From NCBI GenBank assembly GCA_036381215.1, contig DASVDF010000052.1:1-19730 (forward strand): DNA of 19,730 bases. Reading direction: 5' to 3'. Origin of the DNA: IDS-8 sp036381215. Its GTDB lineage: Bacteria > Pseudomonadota > Gammaproteobacteria > Steroidobacterales > Woeseiaceae. Below the pieces are notes generated by a model. That model was not told the origin of the DNA and did not search any database. It saw only the letters and a program-made list of their open reading frames with translations. Below are positions 1-6,893 of the stretch, piece after piece. A program made the position numbers and the translations under genes. The stretch's first letter is position 1. Every line of letters starts with the position of its first letter.

Positions 1-1340
1 CGCAGCCCCTGCTCGGCCGCGGAGCTGTCCGGCGCCACTTGCGCGATCACGACGCCGGAATAATCGTCCGGCAGGCCGAGCCGCGCGCGATACTCGTCGG
101 TGAGATCGACAAGGCCCAAGCCGAGCTCCTCGCCGTGCGCCGCAGGCGAACCGGACGCGCTCGCCACGGTTTCTTCCTGGGCCCCACCCATTTTGACGTG
201 CAGCGCCTTGTCGTGACCGTTCCGCCACACCGTGACCGGCACCGTGCCCTTCGGCTCCGTGTGCGCGACGATACGGCTCAATGCACGTGCATCGTCGACC
301 TTCCGGCCGTCGAACTTCAGGATGACGTCGCCGACCAGCACGCCGGCCCTGTCCGCCGGGCTGCCGTCGACCACGTCCGCGACGAGCGCCCCGGCGGCGT
401 CCTTCAGTGAGAAGCTCGCTGCCATGTCCTCGCTGACGTTCTGGATCTGCACGCCGAGCCAGCCGCGCTGCACCGTGCCCGTGGTTTTCAGCGCATCGAC
501 CACGTCGACGATCTGGCGCGACGGGATGGCGAAGCCGATGCCTACGTTGCCGCCGTTCGGCGAGAAGATCGCGGTGTTCATGCCGATGACGTTACCGTCG
601 GCGTCGAACACCGGGCCGCCGGAGTTGCCGCTGTTGATCGGCGCATCGATCTGCAGGAAATCGTCATACGGACCCGACTGGATGTCGCGGCCGCGCGCGG
701 AGATGATGCCGGCGGTCGCCGTGCCGCCGAGGCCGAACGGATTGCCGATCGCCAGCACCCAGTCGCCTACGCGGGCCTTGTCGGAATCACCGAACTGCAC
801 GGACGGAAGCTGCTCGTCGCCCTCGAGCTCGAGGAGGGCAATGTCCGTCTTGGGGTCGGTCCCGACCAGCGTCGCCTCGATCTCTCTGCCGTCCTGGGTC
901 GATACCACGATCTTGTCGGCACCGTCGATCACGTGATTGTTGGTGACGACATAGCGGCCGCCGTCGATCAGGAACCCGGATCCCAGCGCCTGCATCGGTC
1001 CGCGCTGCAGCGGCATGCCCGGCACGCCGAAGAAGCGCTCGAAGAAATCGTCGAACGGCGTCCGCCCGGAATCGCCGGGAAACGGCCCGAGCTCGCCGGC
1101 CGGCACGGCCCTTGCTTGCTGCGTCACCTTGATACTGACGACCGCCGGGCTCACCTGCTGGACGACGTCCGCGAACGATCGTGCGTCCGCCGGCTGCTCG
1201 AACACGGCGTGCGGCTCGGCGAGGGGTTCCGCGGGCCGGTCGGCCGCTTTCGATGCGATGCTGAAGCTCATCACCGACACGGCGGCCGCCAGCACGGTGA
1301 CCACCGCGGTCGAGCGTCGCGCAAAAGGCCATCTGCTCAT
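1..1340 (-). CDS. DegP/HtrA (Do family) periplasmic serine protease, C-terminus outside window
   Basis: Periplasmic quality-control protease and chaperone of the HtrA/Do family (S1C). The visible 446 residues hold an N-terminal signal or anchor segment (about 10-33), a trypsin-like domain with the triad His136 (TNNHVIDG), Asp166 (KTDIALLEL) and Ser240 (NSGNSGGPVF), a first PDZ domain (about 275-375, from GWLGVQIQNV), and the start of a second PDZ from about 405 (LGLGLVDL). Two PDZ domains and this spacing fit the usual family length of about 470-500 aa, so only the tail is missing. The ATG at 1340 has a good ribosome binding site (AGGAG, 8 nt away). It diverges from a two-component system, a common arrangement for envelope-stress proteases. 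Family assignment is sure; the choice among DegP, DegQ and MucD is not made. Confidence 0.95.
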   Translation of the reverse strand, partial: MSRWPFARRSTAVVTVLAAAVSVMSFSIASKAADRPAEPLAEPHAVFEQPADARSFADVVQQVSPAVVSIKVTQQARAVPAGELGPFPGDSGRTPFDDFFERFFGVPGMPLQRGPMQALGSGFLIDGGRYVVTNNHVIDGADKIVVSTQDGREIEATLVGTDPKTDIALLELEGDEQLPSVQFGDSDKARVGDWVLAIGNPFGLGGTATAGIISARGRDIQSGPYDDFLQIDAPINSGNSGGPVFDADGNVIGMNTAIFSPNGGNVGIGFAIPSRQIVDVVDALKTTGTVQRGWLGVQIQNVSEDMAASFSLKDAAGALVADVVDGSPADRAGVLVGDVILKFDGRKVDDARALSRIVAHTEPKGTVPVTVWRNGHDKALHVKMGGAQEETVASASGSPAAHGEELGLGLVDLTDEYRARLGLPDDYSGVVIAQVAPDSSAAEQGL

Positions 1341-1409
1341 GGTTGCTGCTCCTGTGCTGCTGGGCGGTCGGCGACCGCCACTTCCGGGAGCCAGCATACG
1401 AACGGCCGG

Positions 1410-1448
1410 ATTAAGCGGGCCTCGCGAGAACATTAATTTTCGTTAATG
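1410..1448. promoter_or_regulatory. Phased TTAA repeats, possible response-regulator box
   Basis: This AT-rich island lies in the 301-bp region between the divergent protease and response-regulator genes. TTAA occurs at 1411, 1433 and 1443, i.e. 22 and 10 bp apart, so all three sit on one face of the helix. The last two form a direct repeat TTAAT-N5-TTAAT (1433-1447) and also an inverted repeat CATTAA-N6-TTAATG (1431-1448). OmpR-family regulators such as PmrA and PhoP bind direct repeats about one helical turn apart, so autoregulation by the neighbouring regulator is a reasonable inference. I see no convincing -35/-10 pair. The rest of 1341-1641 holds only the protease ribosome binding site and a possible small ORF. 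Confidence 0.4.
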
Positions 1449-1501
1449 GAACAGCCCTGCCCCTCCCGCAAGCCATCGGAGTAACATCGACGGCCGGTAG
1501 C

Positions 1502-1645
1502 GTGTCCGCGAAGTTCGACAGCGTCATCGTGGATGGTTTCCGCTATCCGATCCGCGCCATCTACAGCATCGACCGCGACACGGCACGGAACGTGAAGCGA
1601 CCCGCCAGACCCGGACGCAAGGCATCGACAATGGCATCGAGGTGA
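1502..1645 (+). CDS. Possible 47-aa leader ORF overlapping the response regulator
   Basis: A GTG at 1502 opens a 47-codon frame whose TGA (1643-1645) overlaps the GTG start of the response regulator at 1642 in a GTGA arrangement. The product (starting VSAKFDSVIVDGF, ending in a basic tail rich in Arg, Lys and Pro) is not one I recognise and has no signal peptide or membrane segment. The frame is open back to a TAA at 1412. The regulator has almost no Shine-Dalgarno sequence of its own, so translational coupling would give this ORF a role, but in GC-rich DNA a chance frame of this size is common. I regard it as a weak candidate. Confidence 0.2.
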   Translation: MSAKFDSVIVDGFRYPIRAIYSIDRDTARNVKRPARPGRKASTMASR

Positions 1646-2349
1646 AACTGCTGCTCATTGAAGACGATGACGACGTCGCGTCGTTCGTGAGGAAAGGCTT
1701 TGAACAGGCCGGATTTACCGTCGATCGCAGCGACAACGGCAAAGAGGGCCTGTTCCTCGCCACGACGGAGCACTACGACGCGCTGATCGTCGACCGGATG
1801 CTGCCGGCGGTCGACGGGTTGACCGTCATCCGCACGCTGCGGGCCTCGGACATCACGACCCCCGCGCTCGTCCTGAGCGCGCTCGGGGAGGTCGACGACC
1901 GGGTCAAGGGGCTGAAAGCGGGCGGCGACGATTACCTGGTCAAACCGTTCGCTTTCGTCGAGCTCCAGGCGCGCATCGAGGCACTGCTGCGCCGTCGCGG
2001 CGGCGAGCCGGGCGGCGAAGAAACGGTGCTGCGGGTCGGCGACCTGAAGATGGATCTCCTGCGGCGCGAGGTCGAGCGCGCGGGCCGCAGGATCGAGCTG
2101 CAGCCGCGCGAGTTCATGCTGCTCGAATACCTGATGCGGCACGCCGGCCAGGTGGTGACGCGCACCATGCTGCTCGAAGCGGTATGGAGCTATCACTTCG
2201 ATCCGCAGACCAACGTCATCGACGTGCACATCAGCCGCCTGCGCAACAAGCTGGACCGCGATTTCGGCGAGCCGCTGCTGCACACGGTGCGCGGCGCGGG
2301 TTACCGGCTGGACGCCGGCGGGCCCGCCGCATCGTTGCGCTCGACGTGA
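1642..2349 (+). CDS. OmpR/PhoB-family response regulator
   Basis: DNA-binding response regulator of 235 aa. The receiver domain (1-118) has the acidic pocket EDDDD (7-11), phospho-acceptor Asp51 (ALIVDRMLPAVDG), the switch Ser79 and Lys101 (KPF). A winged-helix domain (about 130-224) ends in the typical TVRGAGYRL motif. The GTG start gives a canonical receiver N-terminus (MKLLLIEDD); an ATG 11 nt upstream is out of frame. There is no strong ribosome binding site, and the start overlaps a possible upstream small ORF. The cognate kinase follows 61 nt downstream in the same direction. The specific regulon cannot be named; the divergent protease gene suggests envelope-stress control. Confidence 0.95.
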   Translation: MKLLLIEDDDDVASFVRKGFEQAGFTVDRSDNGKEGLFLATTEHYDALIVDRMLPAVDGLTVIRTLRASDITTPALVLSALGEVDDRVKGLKAGGDDYLVKPFAFVELQARIEALLRRRGGEPGGEETVLRVGDLKMDLLRREVERAGRRIELQPREFMLLEYLMRHAGQVVTRTMLLEAVWSYHFDPQTNVIDVHISRLRNKLDRDFGEPLLHTVRGAGYRLDAGGPAASLRST

Positions 2350-2410
2350 GGCCCGCGACCGGGCCGGCGCGGGCTCGACTGGCCATCCCTTTCGCAGCGG
2401 AAGCGGCCCG

Positions 2411-3838
2411 ATGACACCCGGCGGCCTGGATCTGCGAGTCCTGCTGCGCACCAGCAGCTTCCAGCTCACGCTGCTGTACGCGGCGCTGTTTGCCGTGTCG
2501 GTGCTGGTGCTGTTCGGCATCCTGTACTGGTCCACGATCGGCGGCCTCAACCGGCAGATCAACGCGACCATCGAGGCGGAGATTACCGGCCTCGCCGAGC
2601 AATACGAGCGAGAGGGACTGGCGGGTCTCGTCGAAGTCGTCGCCGAACGCGTCAGGCGCGACGCGGAAGGGCATTCCGTGTATCTCTTCGTCGACGGCCG
2701 GTTGCGCCCGCTCGCCGGGAATCTCGATGGCTGGCCCGTGGGCCTGACCGCGACCGGAGGCTGGTTCGAGTTCGAGCGGGTCAGCAAGAGCGGCAGCGTC
2801 GTACCCGTCCGTGCCATGGTGCTGCGCGTCGGGCAGAACCTGCTGCTCCTCGTCGGCCGCGACGTGCGCGAGCTGGCGCAGCTCAACCGCACGTTCGGAA
2901 GGGCGCTGCTCGTCGGCACCGCGATCGGCGTGCTGCTCGCGTTTGCCGGCGGCCTGCTGATGAGCATCAGCGCACAAAGGCGCGTCTCGGCCATCAACCG
3001 CACCGCGCGGCGCATCATCGGCGGCGATCTGCATCAGCGCGTGCCGGTAACCGGAGCCCGCGACGAATACGACGAGCTGGCGGTCAACATCAACGCCATG
3101 CTCGAGCAGATCGAAAGCCTGCTCGAGGGCATCCGGCACGTCGGCGACAGCATCGCCCACGACCTCAAGACGCCGTTGACCCGCCTCCGCAACAAGCTCG
3201 AGGGCCTCGCGGTCGGCGACTCGGACCGCCGGGGCGACCTCGAGCAGTGCGTCGAGGAATCAGACCGCCTGCTCGAAACGTTCAACGCACTGCTGCGGAT
3301 CTCGCGCATCGAATCCGGCGCCTACCGGGCCGCCTTCGCCGAGCTCGACCTGTCCGAGATGGTGCACGACATCTGCGATCTGTATCACGCGGCGGCGGAG
3401 GAGCGACAGATCACGCTCCGCTGCCGCAGCAAGGGCCCGGTCACTCTGTTCGGCGATCGCGAGCTCCTCGCACAGGCTTTGACCAACCTGCTCGACAACG
3501 CGATCAAGTACACGCCCGCCGGCGGCCAGGTGGAGGTGGCCGCGCAGCGCGACGGCACGACGTGCCGGCTCGTCGTCAACGACTCGGGGCCGGGCGTACC
3601 CGAGGATCAGATCGGCAACCTGCACCGGCGTTTCGTGCGCCTGGACAATGCCCGCTCGGAGCCCGGCAACGGCCTCGGTCTCGCACTCGTGAATGCCGTC
3701 GTCGAGCAACACCGCGGCCGCATGCTGATCGGGAACCGGCACCCGGGCCTCGGGATCGTGCTGGAGCTGCCGCAGGAAGCCCCGCCTCAGCCGGGACACG
3801 GGCCTGACCGCGTCGACGGCCCGTCGCGGTGCGCCTGA
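2411..3838 (+). CDS. Sensor histidine kinase, partner of the preceding regulator
   Basis: Inner-membrane sensor kinase of 475 aa. Order: TM1 (about 17-39), a periplasmic region of about 125 residues, TM2 (165-187), HAMP (188-240), HisKA with phospho-acceptor His250 (SIAHDLKTPLTRLRN), and an HATPase_c domain with the N box (NLLDNAIKY, Asn363), G1 (DSGPGVPE, Asp391) and G2 (GNGLGLAL, about 420-426). All catalytic motifs look intact. The periplasmic part resembles no sensor domain I can name. The likely partner is the OmpR-type regulator immediately upstream. The gene ends 21 nt from the convergent ImmA-type peptidase gene, with no obvious terminator between them. Confidence 0.95.
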   Translation: MTPGGLDLRVLLRTSSFQLTLLYAALFAVSVLVLFGILYWSTIGGLNRQINATIEAEITGLAEQYEREGLAGLVEVVAERVRRDAEGHSVYLFVDGRLRPLAGNLDGWPVGLTATGGWFEFERVSKSGSVVPVRAMVLRVGQNLLLLVGRDVRELAQLNRTFGRALLVGTAIGVLLAFAGGLLMSISAQRRVSAINRTARRIIGGDLHQRVPVTGARDEYDELAVNINAMLEQIESLLEGIRHVGDSIAHDLKTPLTRLRNKLEGLAVGDSDRRGDLEQCVEESDRLLETFNALLRISRIESGAYRAAFAELDLSEMVHDICDLYHAAAEERQITLRCRSKGPVTLFGDRELLAQALTNLLDNAIKYTPAGGQVEVAAQRDGTTCRLVVNDSGPGVPEDQIGNLHRRFVRLDNARSEPGNGLGLALVNAVVEQHRGRMLIGNRHPGLGIVLELPQEAPPQPGHGPDRVDGPSRCA

Positions 3839-3859
3839 GATCATGCCGCGCGGCTTCCT

Positions 3860-4420
3860 TCAGGCTCGGCCGTTGACCTGCCTGGCAACGCCCGTGGCGT
3901 TCAGACGCCAGCGGACGAGCGCGACGCTGACCTTGAAGTGATCGGAAACTCTGCCGGCGTCCCGGTGCCGCGCGAAACACTGAAGCAGTCCTTCGCGCGG
4001 CAACAGGAGGGCGGCGGCGAGCCAGTCGGCCTCGTCCTCCTGGTCCTGGCCATGCGTGCTGAGCCACAGGTGGCCGTCCTCGCTGATATCGGCACGGGAT
4101 GCGGCGTGACCGAGCATGACGTGTGCGAGCTCGTGCACGACGTTGCTGGGAATCCGCCGGGCCTCCTGGGCCGAGTTGACGACCACGATGCGCCTGCCGT
4201 CGAGAGCGACCGTCACCGCGGACCAGGCGCCGGCGTCGTTGACCGAGAGCTGTTGCACCGTCATGGCATCGAGGCCGGGCACGTCGGCCGGCGTCCAGAT
4301 GACGACTCCCAGCCGGTCGGCCAGGCGGGCGAACGGCAAGGGCGCGTCCAACGAGACGCCGAGATTCCTGCGGCATCTCCTGGCGATTTGTTCGCAGCGC
4401 GCCTTGAAGCCTCTCTGCAC
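3860..4420 (-). CDS. ImmA/IrrE-family metallopeptidase
   Basis: Cytoplasmic zinc peptidase of 186 aa. It has the HExxH motif as HELAH (His96, Glu97, His100) and the downstream third ligand in EDEADWLAAALLLP (Glu130), the classic ImmA/IrrE layout. ImmA of ICEBs1 cleaves the repressor ImmR, and IrrE/PprI of Deinococcus cleaves DdrO, each relieving repression after DNA damage or another signal. Start is GTG at 4420, 6 nt after the stop of the XRE gene, so the pair is one transcript and probably translationally coupled. The natural substrate is expected to be that XRE protein. No integrase or conjugation gene is nearby, so a stand-alone regulatory or toxin-antitoxin-like pair is as likely as a mobile-element switch. 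Confidence 0.9.
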   Translation of the reverse strand: MQRGFKARCEQIARRCRRNLGVSLDAPLPFARLADRLGVVIWTPADVPGLDAMTVQQLSVNDAGAWSAVTVALDGRRIVVVNSAQEARRIPSNVVHELAHVMLGHAASRADISEDGHLWLSTHGQDQEDEADWLAAALLLPREGLLQCFARHRDAGRVSDHFKVSVALVRWRLNATGVARQVNGRA

Positions 4421-4426
4421 GGCCCG

Positions 4427-4780
4427 TTACTCGCGGCCCTGCGCGGCCAGCGCGCGTTGCACGTGCAGGATCAACTGCGCCAAAGCGGCGGCCGTCTCCG
4501 GTGAAGTCGTCCGCCCTTTGCGAAAGTGCACACTGGCACGAATCCCGTCTTTCCGCGATTCGGCACTCGAGGGGAATCCCAGGATGCGGTTCGGGTCGAT
4601 TTCGAGCCAGCGGCAGATCAGCCGGAAATTCTCGAGATCCGGCAGATGCCCGCGCTCGACGCGTGACAGCGTCGACGGACTGATGCCGATCTCCCTTGCT
4701 GCCTCGCGTACGCCGACAGAACCGCGCTTTTCGCGGATGAGCTCGCCCAGCGTGTCCAGGGACGGCTTGAGCCTTGCCAT
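4427..4780 (-). CDS. XRE-family repressor paired with ImmA-type peptidase
   Basis: DNA-binding protein of 117 aa with a Cro/CI-type helix-turn-helix at about 8-66 (REAAREIGISPSTLSRVERG is the HTH core) and a short helical C-terminal extension. I chose the ATG at 4780 (MARLKPSLDTLG) over an in-frame GTG at 4816: the upstream extension of 12 codons would run into an array of GCACA repeats that looks like the operator, and XRE domains normally begin close to the N-terminus. No strong ribosome binding site is seen at either start. It is the first gene of a two-gene unit with the metallopeptidase. The expected role is autorepression relieved by proteolysis. Confidence 0.88.
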   Translation of the reverse strand: MARLKPSLDTLGELIREKRGSVGVREAAREIGISPSTLSRVERGHLPDLENFRLICRWLEIDPNRILGFPSSAESRKDGIRASVHFRKGRTTSPETAAALAQLILHVQRALAAQGRE

Positions 4781-4803
4781 GTTGCGTTCGCTTACCGTGT
4801 GTT

Positions 4804-4836
4804 TCACATATGGCACACTCTAGCACATCTTGCACA
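4804..4836 (-). promoter_or_regulatory. Operator-like GCACA direct repeats upstream of the XRE gene
   Basis: Read on the plus strand, GCACA occurs at 4813, 4823 and 4832, with a fourth partial copy (tCACA) at 4804. Spacings are 9, 10 and 9 bp, so all copies face one side of the helix. On the minus strand these read TGTGC, 24 bp and more upstream of the ATG at 4780. A further GTGTG (4797-4801) faces CACAC (4814-4818) across 12 nt. The placement in the divergent region between the XRE gene and the 128-aa gene suits an autoregulatory operator. A -10-like TAGAGT lies inside the array (about 4817-4822) but no good -35 is seen. Confidence 0.5.
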
Positions 4837-4984
4837 GCCGCCGCCAACGTGATACCGTCTCGCCGCCCGGCAACCGGACTGCGAAGGGTTCACGTACACC
4901 GTGGTCGGCATCGGCGGGCACTGGCCCCGGCCACCTGCAAGGCTCGCCGTTCGGCGCGGCAGCATCGACTGGAGAATCAGGCCA

Positions 4985-5371
4985 ATGTCTCAGGAAATGC
5001 TCGCTCTGGCCTTTCCCCGCATTCACGAAGTGCGGGAAGAGAAGGAGTTCTACATCCCGGATTACCTCTCCGCAGGTCCCGCCGGGATCCGCCGCGATGC
5101 CTGGAACGTGGCCCAAAAGCACGCTTCCGACCTGCGCGAAGCCGAGCAGCGGCTGGATGAGGCCATGAACCTGGTGGGCGTGTTGCTCGGCTCGTTGCAG
5201 GAGGCGGGTGACGCTCGCGCCATGCAGGCCGAGACGGTCTTGAAGATCGTCGAGAACCGGCTGCAGCAGGTGCACAACCGTATCGACCGGCACGATACCC
5301 GCTTCATGAACCTGTTTCTGGCTTATTTCGATCTCAGGGACCGTGCGCGGGGCGCGGCCCGCGACGACTGA
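4985..5371 (+). CDS. Small helical protein of unknown function
   Basis: Unrecognised protein of 128 aa, divergent from the XRE/ImmA pair. The start ATG (MSQEMLALAFPRIHEV) has a GGAG about 10 nt upstream; a longer in-frame version from 4901 begins with low-complexity basic sequence and is less likely. The sequence is predicted by eye to be mostly helical and amphipathic, with heptad-like stretches at about 45-75 (DLREAEQRLDEAMNLVGVLL) and 85-118, and no Cys, no signal peptide and no membrane segment. It could be a phasin-like or helical-bundle adaptor, but nothing in the sequence proves this. Because it shares the repeat-bearing intergenic region with the XRE gene it may be under the same repressor. 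Confidence 0.7.
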   Translation: MSQEMLALAFPRIHEVREEKEFYIPDYLSAGPAGIRRDAWNVAQKHASDLREAEQRLDEAMNLVGVLLGSLQEAGDARAMQAETVLKIVENRLQQVHNRIDRHDTRFMNLFLAYFDLRDRARGAARDD

Positions 5372-5537
5372 CGGCTGCGGCGATTCAGCATCCGCGCCGC
5401 TTCGGTTTCGGCGAGCTCGTTCAGCGCCAGAATCGCGACGTTCCGCGGCCGCGCCCGATGCGTGCTCGCCCAGCACCTCCTGCGTCCATTGGCGCTCGTT
5501 GCGCAGTGCGCGCACGTACGAGCCAGCGTCGCCCGCG

Positions 5538-6194
5538 TCAGCCGTGCAGGGCGAGCCACGCGCGCTTGATCCGCCGCGCCAGCGTGTCGAACAGCAAGCG
5601 GCGGTGATAACGGGCGTCCTCGGGCGTCACCAGCTCCCAGCGGCGGCGGTACTTGTGTTTCAGCCACGCGTTCAGGTCGTGCTGCGCGAAGAACCGGTAC
5701 GCCACGTGATTGAAGGGATGGAAGCCGCGCCGGTAGATCGTCGAGGCGCCGAAGTCCACCAGCACCGGGTGCTCGTTCGCATCGACGAGGATGTTGTCCT
5801 TGCGCGTCAAATCACCGTGCGCGACCCCCCTGGCATGCATGGCGTCGATGCTGCGGAACAGCTGCGCGAAGAACTTCTCGCGATCCCGGATCACGGCGTC
5901 GCGCAGGCTGTGCGCGTCGACCGCGCCGACCACCAGGTAGCGCCCGTCGTAGAAGCCGAAGCAGCGGGGAATGCCGGGGATGTCTTCCAGCCGGCGGTAG
6001 GCCTCGTACTCGCGCCTGAGCATCCAGCGCCGGATGGATGCGGTGAGCGGATTGCCGGTCGCCGCCTTGACGTAGATGCGGTGACCGTCGACTTCGCCGA
6101 GGTGCAGGTCACCCTGGTGCCCGCGCGCGGCGGGTTTCTCCGATTCCGCAACAACCCTGCGGATCTCGGCAGCTTCGATGACTCCGCCGATCAT
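5538..6194 (-). CDS. Kinase-fold protein (RIO/WaaP-like small kinase)
   Basis: Protein of 218 aa with a minimal protein-kinase-like fold. The ATP-lysine is probably Lys43 (IYVKA), the helix-C glutamate Glu62 (REYEAY), the catalytic loop His126-Gly-Asp128 (VAHGDLTRKDNILVD, with Asn134), and the metal-binding Asp147 (VLVDFGAST). All key residues are present, so it may be active. HGDLxxxNIL followed by VDFG is shared by RIO, Bud32 and the Kdo/heptose kinases of the WaaP/InaA family, which phosphorylate lipopolysaccharide core sugars. I favour an envelope-sugar or lipid kinase because its start overlaps the stop of a membrane methyltransferase by 4 nt (ATGA, 6191-6194), but a protein kinase cannot be excluded. 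The open frame running far upstream on this strand is an antisense artefact. Confidence 0.85.
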   Translation of the reverse strand: MIGGVIEAAEIRRVVAESEKPAARGHQGDLHLGEVDGHRIYVKAATGNPLTASIRRWMLRREYEAYRRLEDIPGIPRCFGFYDGRYLVVGAVDAHSLRDAVIRDREKFFAQLFRSIDAMHARGVAHGDLTRKDNILVDANEHPVLVDFGASTIYRRGFHPFNHVAYRFFAQHDLNAWLKHKYRRRWELVTPEDARYHRRLLFDTLARRIKRAWLALHG

Positions 6195-6778
6195 AGCCTC
6201 GTGCCGATCCAGGCGAACAAGCCCAGTATGCAGACCGCGATCAGCGGTTCGAGGTTCAATGCGAGGCTCTTCTGCAACGACCACCCCGTGGCGCTCGCCT
6301 GCGGCCGGGCGGCGAACGACGGCAGCAGCGCGCGTGTGGTCTTCGTGTACTCGTGCCAGGCCGTCCCGAAGAGGCGTTCGAGCTTGCGCTCCTCGTACTC
6401 GATGGCCGGGGGGTAATAGAAGAGCAGGAAAGCCAGCGCCACCGGCGCCGTCCACCAGCGGCCGGACGCGAGCACGAACCCGAAGAGGACCAGTAGGTTG
6501 CCGACGTACAGCGGATGCCGCACGTAACGGTACGGGCCGCTGGTCGCGAGCTCCCGGTTCTTCACGATGACCCCGGAGGCCCACAGCCGCGTGCCCGTGC
6601 CGGCGAGGACGAGCGGCAGGGCGGCGTACAGGAGCGGCCGGCGCGGCTCCGCGATGAGCGCGAATACCACGCAGAGCAGGAATCCGAGGACCTGGCGCGA
6701 GGCCTCGTGATACCTGAGCTCGCGAACGATGCGCGGCAGTCCCTCGAGCGGGGGCAGCGGTGCGGTACGGTGCGACAT
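6191..6778 (-). CDS. Isoprenylcysteine carboxyl methyltransferase (ICMT)-like membrane methyltransferase
   Basis: Integral membrane protein of 195 aa with about five hydrophobic segments (about 27-43, 47-63, 92-105, 108-124 and 175-192). It carries the ICMT/PEMT signature GPYRYVRHPLYVGN (81-94, His88) and the downstream EYEERKLERLFG (127-138) that helps bind S-adenosylmethionine. Bacterial members have mostly unknown substrates; phospholipid head groups or small lipids are likelier than prenylated proteins. I chose the ATG at 6778; a TTG at 6826 would add 16 residues without hydrophobic content. It overlaps the kinase gene by 4 nt, so the two proteins should be made together. It is divergent from the degenerate GGDEF-EAL gene. 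Confidence 0.85.
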   Translation of the reverse strand: MSHRTAPLPPLEGLPRIVRELRYHEASRQVLGFLLCVVFALIAEPRRPLLYAALPLVLAGTGTRLWASGVIVKNRELATSGPYRYVRHPLYVGNLLVLFGFVLASGRWWTAPVALAFLLFYYPPAIEYEERKLERLFGTAWHEYTKTTRALLPSFAARPQASATGWSLQKSLALNLEPLIAVCILGLFAWIGTRL

Positions 6779-6857
6779 GGGCGGGCGAGCGCCGGTTCGT
6801 CTCGGGACCGCAGAGTCTAGCTTCAAGGCGGCGGTTGCTCACGGCGTGATTTGCGTC

Positions 6858-6873
6858 GGCGCCCCGGGGCGCC
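6858..6873. promoter_or_regulatory. Perfect 16-bp palindrome before the GGDEF-EAL gene
   Basis: GGCGCCCCGGGGCGCC is its own reverse complement and ends 20 nt before the ATG at 6894. It is followed by TTT. As DNA it could be a dimeric-repressor site between the divergent genes; as RNA it would fold into a 6-bp all-GC stem with a CCGG loop in the 5' leader and could act as an attenuator or block ribosome access. No good Shine-Dalgarno is visible for the downstream gene. In GC-rich DNA such palindromes occur by chance more often than elsewhere. Confidence 0.35.
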
Positions 6874-6893
6874 TTTCCCGCTACAGTCCGCGC

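Noticed and set aside
4781..4816. GTG at 4816 as start of the XRE gene
   Set aside because: It would place the N-terminus inside the operator-like repeat array; the ATG at 4780 fits the usual XRE N-terminus better.
3860..4836. Integrated mobile element around the XRE/ImmA pair
   Set aside because: ImmA-type peptidases often sit in mobile elements, but no integrase, transposase, conjugation gene or flanking direct repeat is visible here.
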